A stretch of 64,000 nt of DNA from SHLQ01 sp964610745 (lineage in GTDB: Bacteria > Actinomycetota > Acidimicrobiia > Acidimicrobiales > SHLQ01): contig CAZSYL010000013.1 of assembly GCA_964610745.1 (NCBI GenBank), positions 1 through 64,000 on the forward strand, written 5' to 3'. Each line of letters begins with the position of its first letter. Within the stretch, counting starts at the first letter, position 1. The notes under the pieces are model-generated. The model was not told where the DNA came from. It worked only from the letters and a program-made list of their open reading frames with translations, and ran no database searches. The position numbers were made by a program, and so were the translations under genes. This document shows positions 8,838 to 17,726 of this stretch, one piece after another.

Positions 8838-10630
8838 CCAACCGTCGCCTCGACGACCGCTATGAGCTGCGCGAACGCGTCGGTGCTGGTGGCATGGCCG
8901 AGGTTTGGGAGGGCTTCGATCACAACCTGGGGAGACGCATTGCAATCAAGATGCTCCACGGTCATCTCGCGGCCGATCCAACCGTGCTCGCGCGATTTCG
9001 CAGCGAAGCTCAAGCCGCCGCGCGCCTGACCCACCCAGCGATCGTCGCCATCTACGACACGGTCGGAGCCGCAGACGATGACGACGCGATCATCATGGAA
9101 TTTGTCGAAGGTCGCGACCTGAGAACAATCCTCGACGAACGTCCAACGCTTGCCGCGGCTGACGCTGTAGAGGTTGGCCTGCAACTTGCTGCAGGCCTCG
9201 GCCACGCTCATCAAAACGGCATAGTTCACCGAGACGTGAAGCCGGCAAACATCCTCGTTCGTCCCGACCGTCGGGTGAAGCTGAGCGATTTCGGTATTGC
9301 CAAGGCACTCGACGAGGTTGGCCACACCGAGACCGGCTCGCTCGTCGGAACAGTCAAATACCTCGCACCCGAACAGATCGAAGGACATCCGGTTGATGGC
9401 CGCACCGATCTCTACGCACTCTCCACCGTGTTGTATGAGATGTTGTGCGGCCAGGTTCCGTTCGCGGCCACCGACCTGATGGGAGCCATGAAACGGCTCC
9501 GCAAACCTCCACCATCGGCTCGTGAACTTCGTCCCGACCTGCCGCTCACCCTCGACGCGTTCCTCCAGCGCGGTCTCTCGCGCAGGCCTGAGGACCGCTA
9601 TTCCGATGCAGCTGCCTGGTCTAGCGCGCTAAGTGAAGCCATGCTCGGCGGTCTGGTTATGGAGCGCGGCGACGCCACAATTATTGACACGTTGCCAACC
9701 CCGCCCTCCTCGATTCCCCTCAGTTCGGAGCGGACTGAAGCAATCCCCACCTCTCCCCGACCACCGGTGGTGAGCCCTCCTCCAGAAGCAGTCGGCATCG
9801 GTGGGTCGCAAGCCAAACCGGCGACCGCAAGAAAGAGCGCCAAGGAACGTTCCAAGGCAAACCCCGAAACAGCGAAGCACGTCAAGCGCAGCAAGTCCCG
9901 TATGCGGTGGTTGGGGCCGCTCATCTCGTTGCTGTTGATGATCGCTGCGGTCGGAACCGTGTGGTTCTTGCTCACCGACGCGGGCGACTCTCTGCTCGAA
10001 GGTTTCAATAGTGATGAACCCACCGTGTTGAATGAGGCCGAGCCCGTCCAAGACGGTCAGACCGACGATCCAGTCGAGGCCGGGGCCGACGAAGCTACTG
10101 CACCCGCGGTCGACGAAGAACTTCCACCGCTGTTCCCCGGCGATTTCGACGCGACCGGGCTACGAGCAACCTCGTTCGATCCCCAAGGAGATGACGGCGA
10201 GGAGCATGAAGAGGCGGTATCGCGACCCTTTGACGGCGACCCCAGTACGTTCTGGTTAACCCAGAGGTATCGAGATCGCAGTTTCGGACAGATCAAAGAA
10301 GGGGTGGGTCTTGCTGTGGAGTTTGCTGAACCGCGCGCCATGCGGGACATCGTGATCGAAGCAAACCGTGCTGGATGGTCCTTCGAGCTCTACGCAGCTG
10401 AGGAAGGACAGACCACCCTGGCTGCATGGGGCGAGCCAATCGAAACCTTCACAAGCCTTGGCCCATCTGAGACCGTCGATGTCCCCGACCGTGACGTCAA
10501 CGCGCTGCTCTTTTGGATAACCGACCTCGGGATCGACCCCGCACAAACTGAAGCCGAATACCAGGCGGTCGTCGATTCGGGCGAAATTCTCCAACAGCTC
10601 CAAATCTCCGAGCTGGAGCTGGTTGGCTAA
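8834..10630 (+). CDS. Transmembrane Ser/Thr protein kinase with discoidin-like ectodomain
   Basis: The 598-residue protein has a complete Hanks-type kinase domain at residues 1-275: GAGGMAEVWEG glycine loop, catalytic lysine in AIKML, HRDVKPANILV, DFGIAKA and APEQ. A Lys/Arg/Pro-rich juxtamembrane stretch leads to one membrane helix (about 357-380), an acidic linker, and an extracellular domain resembling F5/8 type C (RPFDGDPSTFWLT ... GLAVEFAEPRAMRDIVIEA). The architecture mirrors the C-terminal half of mycobacterial MviN/MurJ (Rv3910: pseudokinase, helix, galactose-binding-like domain), but the catalytic residues are intact and MurJ itself is missing. It overlaps the sigma factor gene by one base. 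An in-frame ATG at 8804 is an alternative start. Confidence 0.9.
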   Translation: MTNRRLDDRYELRERVGAGGMAEVWEGFDHNLGRRIAIKMLHGHLAADPTVLARFRSEAQAAARLTHPAIVAIYDTVGAADDDDAIIMEFVEGRDLRTILDERPTLAAADAVEVGLQLAAGLGHAHQNGIVHRDVKPANILVRPDRRVKLSDFGIAKALDEVGHTETGSLVGTVKYLAPEQIEGHPVDGRTDLYALSTVLYEMLCGQVPFAATDLMGAMKRLRKPPPSARELRPDLPLTLDAFLQRGLSRRPEDRYSDAAAWSSALSEAMLGGLVMERGDATIIDTLPTPPSSIPLSSERTEAIPTSPRPPVVSPPPEAVGIGGSQAKPATARKSAKERSKANPETAKHVKRSKSRMRWLGPLISLLLMIAAVGTVWFLLTDAGDSLLEGFNSDEPTVLNEAEPVQDGQTDDPVEAGADEATAPAVDEELPPLFPGDFDATGLRATSFDPQGDDGEEHEEAVSRPFDGDPSTFWLTQRYRDRSFGQIKEGVGLAVEFAEPRAMRDIVIEANRAGWSFELYAAEEGQTTLAAWGEPIETFTSLGPSETVDVPDRDVNALLFWITDLGIDPAQTEAEYQAVVDSGEILQQLQISELELVG

Positions 10631-11226
10631 TGCAGACGCTGGCCGACGATGGCGAGCTCATCAGAGCGGCCCAACGCGGCGATATGGCGTCGCTTGAAAT
10701 TTTGCTCGATCGCCATCACGACCGACTGCGTGCGGTTTGCGCGAAAGTTGTTGGACATGGCGCCGACGCAGACGACGCAGCCCAGATGGCGCTCATCGCC
10801 ATCGTCAAGAACCTGGACAAGTACGACGGTCGAGCCCAGTTCACTACGTGGTCTTACCGGATAGCCACGAACGCAGCAATCGACGAACTCCGACGACGAA
10901 AGCGGCGCGATAGCGACTCGCTCGACGATGACGAAAGCCATCTTCAGCTGGTTGGTACCAGCGGTATTGACGAGGCCACAGCGGCGAGGATTGTGATTGA
11001 AGATGCCCTCGACCTCCTCGACGAAGACTTCAAAGCACCGGTCGTGTTGCGCGATCTGTGCGGCCTCAACTACGACGAGATCTCCGAGGTGCTGCAAATC
11101 GCTCCTGGCACCGTACGCTCTCGCATCGCTCGGGGGCGAGGAAAGCTCGCCGACATTATTGGAAATGTGACCAATGGCGGGAACCAGGCCACGACTCAGG
11201 GCGTACAAGGACCTGACGATGACTGA
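10630..11226 (+). CDS. ECF RNA polymerase sigma factor (SigM-position)
   Basis: The 198-residue protein has sigma region 2 (LLDRHHDRLRAVCAKVV ... DADDAAQMALIAIVKNLDKY ... FTTWSYRIATNAAIDELRRRKRR) and region 4 (LDEDFKAPVVLRDLCGLNYDEISEVLQIAPGTVRSRIARGRGKL). Its place before an anti-sigma-like membrane gene and trxB/trxA matches sigM of mycobacteria. The stop codon of the kinase and this start share one base, and the next gene overlaps by 8 bases, so all three are likely co-translated. Confidence 0.93.
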   Translation: MQTLADDGELIRAAQRGDMASLEILLDRHHDRLRAVCAKVVGHGADADDAAQMALIAIVKNLDKYDGRAQFTTWSYRIATNAAIDELRRRKRRDSDSLDDDESHLQLVGTSGIDEATAARIVIEDALDLLDEDFKAPVVLRDLCGLNYDEISEVLQIAPGTVRSRIARGRGKLADIIGNVTNGGNQATTQGVQGPDDD

Positions 11227-12190
11227 AAACCGCTTCACTGACGAACTCCTATCCGCCATCATCGATGGTGAGGCCAGCCCCGAATCGGTCGCGTCCGTCG
11301 AAGCAGATCCCGATGCTCGACAGCGCCTCGCTGACATGCGAGCCGCGGTCGCCCACGTTGCTGAGCCAGTGCCCGAAGCAACACCCGCTCGCAGGGCACA
11401 GTCAATAGCCGCCGCAATGGCTGCCGCCTCTCCCGCGTCTCCCGAAGTAGCGAGCCTGTCCGCTCAGCGCCACAAACGCGACGAGTCACAGAAGCAGGGC
11501 CTGCCAAAGGGATGGCTGATCGCCGCAGCAGCCGCGGTGCTGTTGTTCGTACTGGCAATCCCGACGCTATTCATCAATGGCGACACAGCCACTTCCCTCG
11601 CCGACGCCGATGCCACGGCAACCCAAGACGACGATGTTGTCGATGAAGCCGCCGATGTCGTCAGAGATGAGGTGGGAGATGATGTCGTCGTAGACGCAGC
11701 TGACGGAGACACGATTGACGAAGACGCCGACGATGGCGCAGCTGACGAAGAAGCAGCGATTGCCCCCTCGGCTGAAGAAGCTGCAGAGGAAACCGCAGAA
11801 GTTGCGGCCGATGAAGCCGACGCCGCCGATGATTCCGAAGAAAGCAATGACATCGAAAGCGACGTCGCAACAGAAATCGAAATCGTGACATCGGTCGAGG
11901 AGTTCGAAGAACTTCTCGCCCAAGATGTCATTGCTCCACAGCTGGCGAGTGACGACATCTTGTCACTCGATGGGCTCACGGCTCGCACGACGAGCAGCGC
12001 CGAGGCGGCACTCGCCACCGAGGTGAATCCGGCATGTCTGACACCCGGGGATGACGTCACCAATCCAACGCCGTACTCACTGATCGTGCTGGATCCTTTC
12101 GCCGGAGCGGCGTCGCTCGTGGTGGTCGAGTTCGCCGATGATGGAACGACCAGGTTGCTCGACGCAGAGACCTGCGCAGTTATTGGCTAG
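11219..12190 (+). CDS. Putative anti-sigma factor, single-pass, very acidic ectodomain
   Basis: The 323-residue protein has a cytoplasmic N-terminal part (MTENRFTDELLSAIIDGEAS, about 95 residues), one membrane helix (GWLIAAAAAVLLFVLAI) and a long extracytoplasmic region made almost entirely of Asp, Glu, Ala and Val before a small C-terminal domain. Position and topology indicate a regulator of the adjacent ECF sigma. The zinc-binding HxxxCxxC motif of ZAS anti-sigmas is absent. Corresponds by position to Rv3912. Confidence 0.7.
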   Translation: MTENRFTDELLSAIIDGEASPESVASVEADPDARQRLADMRAAVAHVAEPVPEATPARRAQSIAAAMAAASPASPEVASLSAQRHKRDESQKQGLPKGWLIAAAAAVLLFVLAIPTLFINGDTATSLADADATATQDDDVVDEAADVVRDEVGDDVVVDAADGDTIDEDADDGAADEEAAIAPSAEEAAEETAEVAADEADAADDSEESNDIESDVATEIEIVTSVEEFEELLAQDVIAPQLASDDILSLDGLTARTTSSAEAALATEVNPACLTPGDDVTNPTPYSLIVLDPFAGAASLVVVEFADDGTTRLLDAETCAVIG

Positions 12191-12200
12191 AGTCCTCGGC

Positions 12201-12506
12201 ATGTCTATGCAGAGTGATCCGACAGCTGATTGGCCCCAGCAGGCAACCGAGACCATCGTCGGTCTCGTTGACAACGTCAAGGTCAAGACGACCGAACCGG
12301 CCACCAAAGTCGTACGTGGCATCGTCTACGGAATTGTGATCCTCATTCTCGGTGTTCCCGCTGTGATCATGCTGCTGGTCGGCATCGTCCACTTGTTTAG
12401 TCAGGTCGCCGACACGGCTGGACTCGGCGTGTGGATCGTCTACTTGATCCTCGGCCTGATCTTCACCATCGCCGGCTGGGTCCTTTGGCGCAAACGCGTT
12501 GCGTAA
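12201..12506 (+). CDS. Small two-helix membrane protein
   Basis: About 101 residues: a polar N terminus (MSMQSDPTADWPQQATETIV) then two hydrophobic helices (IVYGIVILILGVPAVIMLLVGIV and VWIVYLILGLIFTIAGWVLW) and a basic tail. Topology predicts both termini inside. Family unknown to me. It lies 10 bases after the anti-sigma stop and 88 bases before trxB. Confidence 0.65.
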   Translation: MSMQSDPTADWPQQATETIVGLVDNVKVKTTEPATKVVRGIVYGIVILILGVPAVIMLLVGIVHLFSQVADTAGLGVWIVYLILGLIFTIAGWVLWRKRVA

Positions 12507-12594
12507 TCCGTAACGCAGCTAACCCTCGCTAGCATCCCCAACACAACGCTACGCTCGATCCCAGAAGCTTGGGTTCAGCGAGGAGAAAATACAA

Positions 12595-13572
12595 ATGACA
12601 GGTAGCGACACCATCCATGATGTGGTGATTATCGGTTCAGGCCCTGCTGGCCTTACCGCAGCGATCTACAGCGCTCGAGCAAATCTTGCGCCGCTGGTGC
12701 TCGAGGGCGAACCAAGTTCGACCAGCGACCAGCCCGGTGGCCAGCTCATGCTGACCACCGATGTGGAAAACTACCCAGGCTTTCCTGAAGGCGTGATGGG
12801 CCCGGAGCTGATGATGAACTTCAAAGCCCAGGCCGCACGATTTGGTGCCGACATACAAACGGTGAAGGCAAGCAAGGTCGACTTCTCTGAGCGTCCTTTC
12901 AAGATCTGGGTCGGTGACCCCGAGGCCGATACGCCAACGCATCTGTCAAAGACGGTGATCGTCTCGACAGGAGCTCAGTCGTTGATGCTTGGCCTCGACC
13001 GAGAGAACGAACTCATTGGCCACGGCCTCTCGACGTGCGCCACCTGTGACGGCTTCTTCTTCCGTGACCACGACATTGCCGTGGTTGGCGGTGGGGACTC
13101 CGCGCTCGAAGAAGCAAGCTTCCTCAGCCGCTTTGCCTCAAAGGTGTACCTCGTCGTTCGTCGAGACGAGCTCCGAGCCTCGAAGATCATGCAGGACCGC
13201 GCCAACGCCAATCCAAAGATCGAGATTCTTTGGAACACCTCGGTCGTCGAATACGTGGGTGAATCCAAACTTGAGTCGGTCAAGATCCGCAACAACCTCG
13301 ATGAGTCCATCTCGGACCTGGCGGTCACTGGTCTGTTCATCGCGATTGGTCACAAGCCAAATACCGGCCTGTTCGAAGGCCAACTCGACATGAAGGACAA
13401 CGGCTATCTGTTGACCCAGCCCGGCCGAACCGCCACCAACATCGAAGGCGTCTTCGCCTCAGGCGACGTGCAAGACGACTACTACCGACAGGCAATTACC
13501 GCTGCTGGTTCGGGATGTGCTGCGGCACTAGAAGCTGAACGTTGGCTCGAAGATAACGAAGAGGGCCACTAA
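12595..13572 (+). CDS. trxB: Thioredoxin-disulfide reductase
   Basis: TrxB reduces thioredoxin with NADPH through FAD. The 325 residues contain the FAD motif GSGPAGLTAAIYSARANL, the redox-active CATC (about residue 148), the NADPH motif GGGDSALEEA and the C-terminal GVFASGDVQDDYYRQAITAAGSGC. A clear Shine-Dalgarno (GAGGAG) precedes the ATG. The trxA gene follows after about 110 bases. Confidence 0.98.
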   Translation: MTGSDTIHDVVIIGSGPAGLTAAIYSARANLAPLVLEGEPSSTSDQPGGQLMLTTDVENYPGFPEGVMGPELMMNFKAQAARFGADIQTVKASKVDFSERPFKIWVGDPEADTPTHLSKTVIVSTGAQSLMLGLDRENELIGHGLSTCATCDGFFFRDHDIAVVGGGDSALEEASFLSRFASKVYLVVRRDELRASKIMQDRANANPKIEILWNTSVVEYVGESKLESVKIRNNLDESISDLAVTGLFIAIGHKPNTGLFEGQLDMKDNGYLLTQPGRTATNIEGVFASGDVQDDYYRQAITAAGSGCAAALEAERWLEDNEEGH

Positions 13573-13682
13573 CTAGAGCGCTTCGTCGCTCGTCCAACGA
13601 GATCGACATCCAAACGGAATGTCCAACCCCATACGCTGGTTTCGAAAGTAGCCAGTCTTTACCCACAGAAGGAGCCAACAAC

Positions 13683-14012
13683 ATGGCCTCAGAAAATATC
13701 GTTACCCTCTCCGATGCCACGTTTTCGGACACGACCGCTGCCGACTCCGGTGTCGTGCTTGTTGACTTCTGGGCTGAATGGTGTGGACCCTGCAAGGCCA
13801 TTGCACCGATTCTCGATGAGATTGCCGATGAGCAGGCAGGTTCGGTGACCATCGCGAAACTCAACGTCGACGAGGCACCAAACACCGCCCGCGAGTTCGA
13901 GGTCATGAGTATTCCAACGATGATCGTGTTCAAAGACGGAGAGCAGGTCGCCAAGATGATCGGCGCAAAGTCTAAGGATGCGATTGTCTCCGAGCTCGCG
14001 AACCACATGTAG
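13683..14012 (+). CDS. trxA: Thioredoxin
   Basis: The 109-residue protein has the WCGPC active site (about residues 34-38), VDFWAEW before it and the cis-proline segment SIPTMIVFK. It is the electron carrier reduced by the neighbouring TrxB. AAGGAG precedes the start; a strong intrinsic terminator follows. Confidence 0.98.
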   Translation: MASENIVTLSDATFSDTTAADSGVVLVDFWAEWCGPCKAIAPILDEIADEQAGSVTIAKLNVDEAPNTAREFEVMSIPTMIVFKDGEQVAKMIGAKSKDAIVSELANHM

Positions 14013-14042
14013 TTCGGCGTTCTCACGAATCTGAATCCGAGT

Positions 14043-14084
14043 GAGCAAACCCTGGCCCCAATGGGTCAGGGTTTGCTCTATTTT
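14043..14084 (+). terminator. Intrinsic terminator after trxA
   Basis: A 12-bp perfect stem (GAGCAAACCCTG with CAGGGTTTGCTC), extendable to 16 pairs with one wobble around a 4-base loop, is followed by TATTTT. Confidence 0.85.
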
Positions 14085-14131
14085 GCACGATCAAGATAGA
14101 AGGCCTGCACCCCTTTGCTCGCCCCAGTCAG

Positions 14132-14137
14132 TACAGT
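14132..14137 (+). promoter_or_regulatory. Putative -10 box for a leaderless transcript (cwlM-like gene)
   Basis: TACAGT lies 7 bases before the ATG at 14145, directly after the trxA terminator; no Shine-Dalgarno is visible. Confidence 0.4.
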
Positions 14138-14144
14138 CGGCCTT

Positions 14145-15170
14145 ATGAATGAGCGCTCACCACGGCCACGTCTTGAGCGCGGTGACGTCGGTGAAGGAGT
14201 CGTCGAACTTCACAGCCAGCTCACCCTTGCTGGTTACCTGGTCGAAACCGTCCACCTCGATCGTTTTGGAGGACGCACACACGACGCTGTGGTCGCCTTC
14301 CAGCGTCAACGTGGACTCGAAGGCACCGGTATCGTCGGTGGCGAGACCTGGAAGTCTCTCGACGAAGCGGCACATTACTTCGGCGGAAGACTTCTTTGTC
14401 GACGAACGCCGATGATGCGCGGCGACGACGTCGCCGAACTTCAACTACTTCTCGGAAGCCTCGGGTTCGACAGCGGCTGGATTGATGGCATATTTGGTCC
14501 ACAAACCGAAGCAGGCGTCGCAGACTTTCAGCGCAACGCAGGCATTCCAGTCGATGGTGTTGCTGGACCGACAACCGTTGCTGTTCTCACCCGCCTCCGA
14601 CTCTCCGCGAACGCTGCTCGCCCCGTCGCGTCCGTCAGAGAGCAGGAACGGCTTCGCAACGGTCCCAAAGGCATCGTTGGACGACGAGTTGTCATTGGCG
14701 ACTTCGGCTACTCCCCCGTCGTCGCTGGCGAGCTTGGAAAGATGCTTCGAAGAGCCGGCGCACGCGTCCTGCTTCTCCATCACAGCGATGGATCCACCCA
14801 TGCTCGCGCCGCCAATCAGTTCGATGCCGAGCTCTACATGGGGCTGATGGCCGTCACGAACGACGCATGCATGGCCTCGTTCTATGAAACCGATTCGTAT
14901 TCGAGCTACGGAGGAAAGGACCTGGCCAACTTCGCCATCGACGAACTTTCGTTAGCCCTTCGTACTCCAGGAACCGTCGAAGGCACCCGATCTCCAGTTC
15001 TTCGCGAGACGCGAATGCCTGCGGTGGTCTTTCGACTCGGACCTCGAGATGGCTTGGCAGAAGATCGCCGCGAGATCGCAACGGCAATACATGATGCGTT
15101 GATGCGCTGGATTACCGTGCCAGCCACGGCAGCACCCGCTACCGACATTGGGCTCGCAAAACAGCGCTAA
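14145..15170 (+). CDS. cwlM: CwlM-like peptidoglycan-binding pseudo-amidase
   Basis: The 341-residue protein has two PG_binding_1 repeats (about residues 12-70, HSQLTLAGY ... FQRQRGL; and 88-150, LQLLLGSLGFDSGWIDGIFGP ... FQRNAGIPVDGVAGP) and a C-terminal Amidase_3 fold. Position between trxA and parB equals mycobacterial cwlM, whose product is an essential regulator of MurA rather than a hydrolase. Here the zinc sites look lost: the expected DPGHGG motif reads GDFGYSP and the SIHAN motif reads LYMGLMA. A regulatory role is therefore inferred. No signal peptide is visible, fitting a cytoplasmic location. Confidence 0.82.
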   Translation: MNERSPRPRLERGDVGEGVVELHSQLTLAGYLVETVHLDRFGGRTHDAVVAFQRQRGLEGTGIVGGETWKSLDEAAHYFGGRLLCRRTPMMRGDDVAELQLLLGSLGFDSGWIDGIFGPQTEAGVADFQRNAGIPVDGVAGPTTVAVLTRLRLSANAARPVASVREQERLRNGPKGIVGRRVVIGDFGYSPVVAGELGKMLRRAGARVLLLHHSDGSTHARAANQFDAELYMGLMAVTNDACMASFYETDSYSSYGGKDLANFAIDELSLALRTPGTVEGTRSPVLRETRMPAVVFRLGPRDGLAEDRREIATAIHDALMRWITVPATAAPATDIGLAKQR

Positions 15171-15216
15171 CAGAACATACGTTCGATTCTATCTAGGTGG
15201 GAAAAACTCGCGCGAT

Positions 15217-16104
15217 CTACTCGACGATGATTCGATAGATGCGTTCGAGGTCCTCAAGGTCGGCATAGTCGATCACGATGCGACCCTTCTTGGCTCCGAG
15301 CGAGACCCCGACATTGGTGTCGAGACGTTCCGAGAGCAAGCGTTCAAGTTCGAGGACCGCAGGTGGTCGAGTCGATCCTGGCGCAGGCCGTGGCTTGGAC
15401 TTGGAGCCGTCAACTCCGCTGACACCAGCATCGTCACCATCGATTGGCTGACCTTTGATCAGTCGTTCCACATCTCGAACAGTCAGATCATCGGCAACGA
15501 CGCGCTGGGCGATACGAAGTTGTTCGGCCTCATCGTCAACGCCGATAATCGCGCGTGCATGTCCCGCGCTGAGCCGGTTCTCCGACACGAGTAGCTGAAC
15601 GCCCGTAGGCAGCGAGAGGAGTCGAAGGATGTTGGCAACAGCCGATCGAGACTTACCGACACGTTTCGCGATCTTGGCTTGAGTGAAGGAGAAGTCATCG
15701 ACGAGCTGCTGATATGCGGCAGCTTCTTCGATCGCATTGAGATCCTGGCGATGCAAGTTTTCAACGAGAGCTTGCTCAAGCGATGCAGTGTCGTCGGCTT
15801 CGCGAACAATGACCGGCACGTCTTGCAAGCCAGCCCTCTTTGCGGCGCGCCACCGACGCTCGCCTGCAATGAGCTCGTAGCTGTCTCCATCCTTGCGGAC
15901 GAGCAAGGGTTGGAGTACTCCAAGTTCTCGTACCGAGTTGGTCAATGAATCGAGAGTCTCCTCATCGAAGTGCCCTCGGGGCTGATACTGATTTGGATGA
16001 ATGGATGCGACCGCCACGGTCTGAAATGTGGCGTCGGCATCATCGGTAACATCTGACGGGATGAGTGCTCCCAATCCCCTACCGAGACCGCTGGGGCGAT
16101 TCAT
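15217..16104 (-). CDS. parB: Chromosome partitioning protein ParB
   Basis: The 295-residue protein starts with the conserved GLGRGLGALIP, has the CTP-binding ParB/Srx domain (YQPRGHFDEE ... GERRWRAAKRAG ... ENLHRQDLN), a KorB-like helix-turn-helix (FTQAKIAKRVGKSRSAVANILRLL) and a C-terminal dimerisation region (RIVIDYADLEDLERIYRII). It nucleates on the parS sites found at 17631 and 17690 and spreads as a clamp. It overlaps parA by 4 bases (ATGA). Confidence 0.97.
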   Translation of the reverse strand: MNRPSGLGRGLGALIPSDVTDDADATFQTVAVASIHPNQYQPRGHFDEETLDSLTNSVRELGVLQPLLVRKDGDSYELIAGERRWRAAKRAGLQDVPVIVREADDTASLEQALVENLHRQDLNAIEEAAAYQQLVDDFSFTQAKIAKRVGKSRSAVANILRLLSLPTGVQLLVSENRLSAGHARAIIGVDDEAEQLRIAQRVVADDLTVRDVERLIKGQPIDGDDAGVSGVDGSKSKPRPAPGSTRPPAVLELERLLSERLDTNVGVSLGAKKGRIVIDYADLEDLERIYRIIVE

Positions 16105-17510
16105 GACAGACCTCCCTGGTTGTCTTCAGATCGAATGAGATCCATCACGGGATTCGCCGATGGTTCTGGATCTGGTTCGCTGCTTTGCCTCTCGTCTCCC
16201 ATCGAACGATCGTTCGTCGCAGGGGCGGCACTATCACTGACATCATCACTGGACGACCCTGTTTGGGCGCGGTCGGCCTCGATGCCCTCGTCGCTGGTAC
16301 CGGCATCATCAGAGGTGATGAACTCGTCGTCTGCAGTCTCGTCCAACGCGGTGTCCTCGAACGCGGTGTCTTCAAACGCGGTGTCTTCAAACGCGGTGTC
16401 NNNNNNNNNNNNNNNNNNNNNNNNNNNNNNNNNNNNNNNNNNNNNNNNNNNNNNNNNNNNNNNNNNNNNNNNNNNNNNNNNNNNNNNNNNNNNNNNNNNN
16501 AACGCGGTGTCTTCAAACGCGGTGTCTTCAAACGCGGTGTCGATCACATCCTCGTCCCGGACGGCGGTCTCGTCGAACGCGGTCTCTTCCCCAGTGTCCT
16601 CGAACGCGGTGTGCTCGGAAGCAGGTGGCTCGGCACCCTCATCGGCGCTGGCTGCTGAGGGGCTCATCCCAATTCCTGGCGCCGGTGGTGAGGTCACAGG
16701 TGGTTCATCGAGATCCAGTTCGTTTCCGAGGACTTCGTTGGCGAGGTCTCGATAGGCCTGCGCTCCCCGATTGGTCGGATCAAACACCGTGATTGGTTGA
16801 CCATAAGACGGCGCTTCAGAAAGACGGACCACCCGAGGGATGACAATCTTGCAGACACGCTCGCCGAAGTGTGATCGAACCTCATCTACAACCTGACCGG
16901 CAAGCTTCGTTCGAGCGTCGTACATGACAAGAACAATCGTGCTGATCTCCAGCGATGGATTAAGGCTCTTGCGGACAAGCTCGACGTTGCGCACGAGCTG
17001 CCCAACGCCTTCAAGCGCGTAATACTCACACTGAATAGGAACAAGAACTTCGGTAGCGGCAACCAACGCGTTGATCGTCAGCAAGCCAAGCGATGGCGGG
17101 CAATCGATGAAGACATAGTCATAGTCATCGACGATTGGTGACAACGCATCAATGAGACGACGTTCACGGTTGAACCCCGGTACCAGCTCGATCTCCGCGC
17201 CGGCCAAGTCCAAGCTTGACGGAGCAACAAAGAGACCTTCGACATCAGGTGCCGGCTCTAAGGTGTCCTCCAAGGGTGTGTCACCCAAGAGAACGTCGTA
17301 CATGTTCTTTTCAATCGCTCGTGGATTGATTCCCAGTCCTGTGGAGGCGTTCGCCTGTGGGTCCAAGTCGATAAGTAGGACACGTTGACCCTGTTCGGCT
17401 AGAGCCGCTCCCAGATTGACCGTGGTAGTGGTCTTTCCGACACCACCTTTTTGGTTCGCTATGGCAATCACCCGTGTGGATGAGTCTGCGATCACTTGTG
17501 CTGAGCTCAT
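16101..17510 (-). CDS. parA: Chromosome partitioning ATPase ParA with acidic pentapeptide-repeat tail
   Basis: The first ~255 residues are a normal ParA/Soj: deviant Walker A KGGVGKTTT, VLLIDLDPQANAS, YVFIDCPPSLGLLTINAL and the SEAPSYGQPI segment. The ATPase segregates origins by acting on ParB-parS. Unusually, the protein continues for some 190 more residues: a Pro/Ala/Glu linker, then repeats of F-E-D-T-A (also L-D-E-T-A), then an acidic Ser/Asp-rich end. The repeats are interrupted by a 100-N gap (16401-16500), so the true length is unknown; frame is kept on both sides. The start is MSSAQVIAD (17510). Confidence 0.93.
   Translation of the reverse strand: MSSAQVIADSSTRVIAIANQKGGVGKTTTTVNLGAALAEQGQRVLLIDLDPQANASTGLGINPRAIEKNMYDVLLGDTPLEDTLEPAPDVEGLFVAPSSLDLAGAEIELVPGFNRERRLIDALSPIVDDYDYVFIDCPPSLGLLTINALVAATEVLVPIQCEYYALEGVGQLVRNVELVRKSLNPSLEISTIVLVMYDARTKLAGQVVDEVRSHFGERVCKIVIPRVVRLSEAPSYGQPITVFDPTNRGAQAYRDLANEVLGNELDLDEPPVTSPPAPGIGMSPSAASADEGAEPPASEHTAFEDTGEETAFDETAVRDEDVIDTAFEDTAFEDTAXXXXXXXXXXXXXXXXXXXXXXXXXXXXXXXXXXDTAFEDTAFEDTAFEDTALDETADDEFITSDDAGTSDEGIEADRAQTGSSSDDVSDSAAPATNDRSMGDERQSSEPDPEPSANPVMDLIRSEDNQGGLS
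16345..16541 (-). repeat. 15-bp coding tandem repeat in parA with assembly gap
   Basis: Units of 15 bases containing AACGCGGTGTC on the plus strand encode F-E-D-T-A. Copies nearest the gap are identical and outer copies diverge slightly. Bases 16401-16500 are N; copy number is unresolved. Confidence 0.95.
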
Positions 17511-17630
17511 ATTCGAGACACAGTACCGCACTTCTGACCCCTCGTGGGGAACACCAACCAAAACCGTCCACACGAACTACTTCAGCAACATCCTCCACAG
17601 CAATATTGGCTTCTGATTGCTCAAAACCGC

Positions 17631-17646
17631 TGTTTCACGTGAAACA
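17631..17646. other. parS centromere site 1
   Basis: TGTTTCACGTGAAACA, a perfect match to the canonical 16-bp palindromic ParB target, lies in the parA-rsmG intergenic region. Confidence 0.97.
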
Positions 17647-17689
17647 TGATCACTTCACAACCCGATAGAACGACGGTTCACAAGGGTGG

Positions 17690-17705
17690 TGTTTCACGTG
17701 AAACA
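17690..17705. other. parS centromere site 2
   Basis: A second perfect TGTTTCACGTGAAACA, 59 bp from the first; the palindrome extends two more pairs on each side (17688-17707). Confidence 0.97.
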
Positions 17706-17726
17706 CCGCCAACATCAGTAGGAGGC

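Noticed and set aside
16345..16541. CRISPR-like array
   Set aside because: Units are 15-bp, contiguous, coding and without spacers; the same applies to the other two gap repeats.
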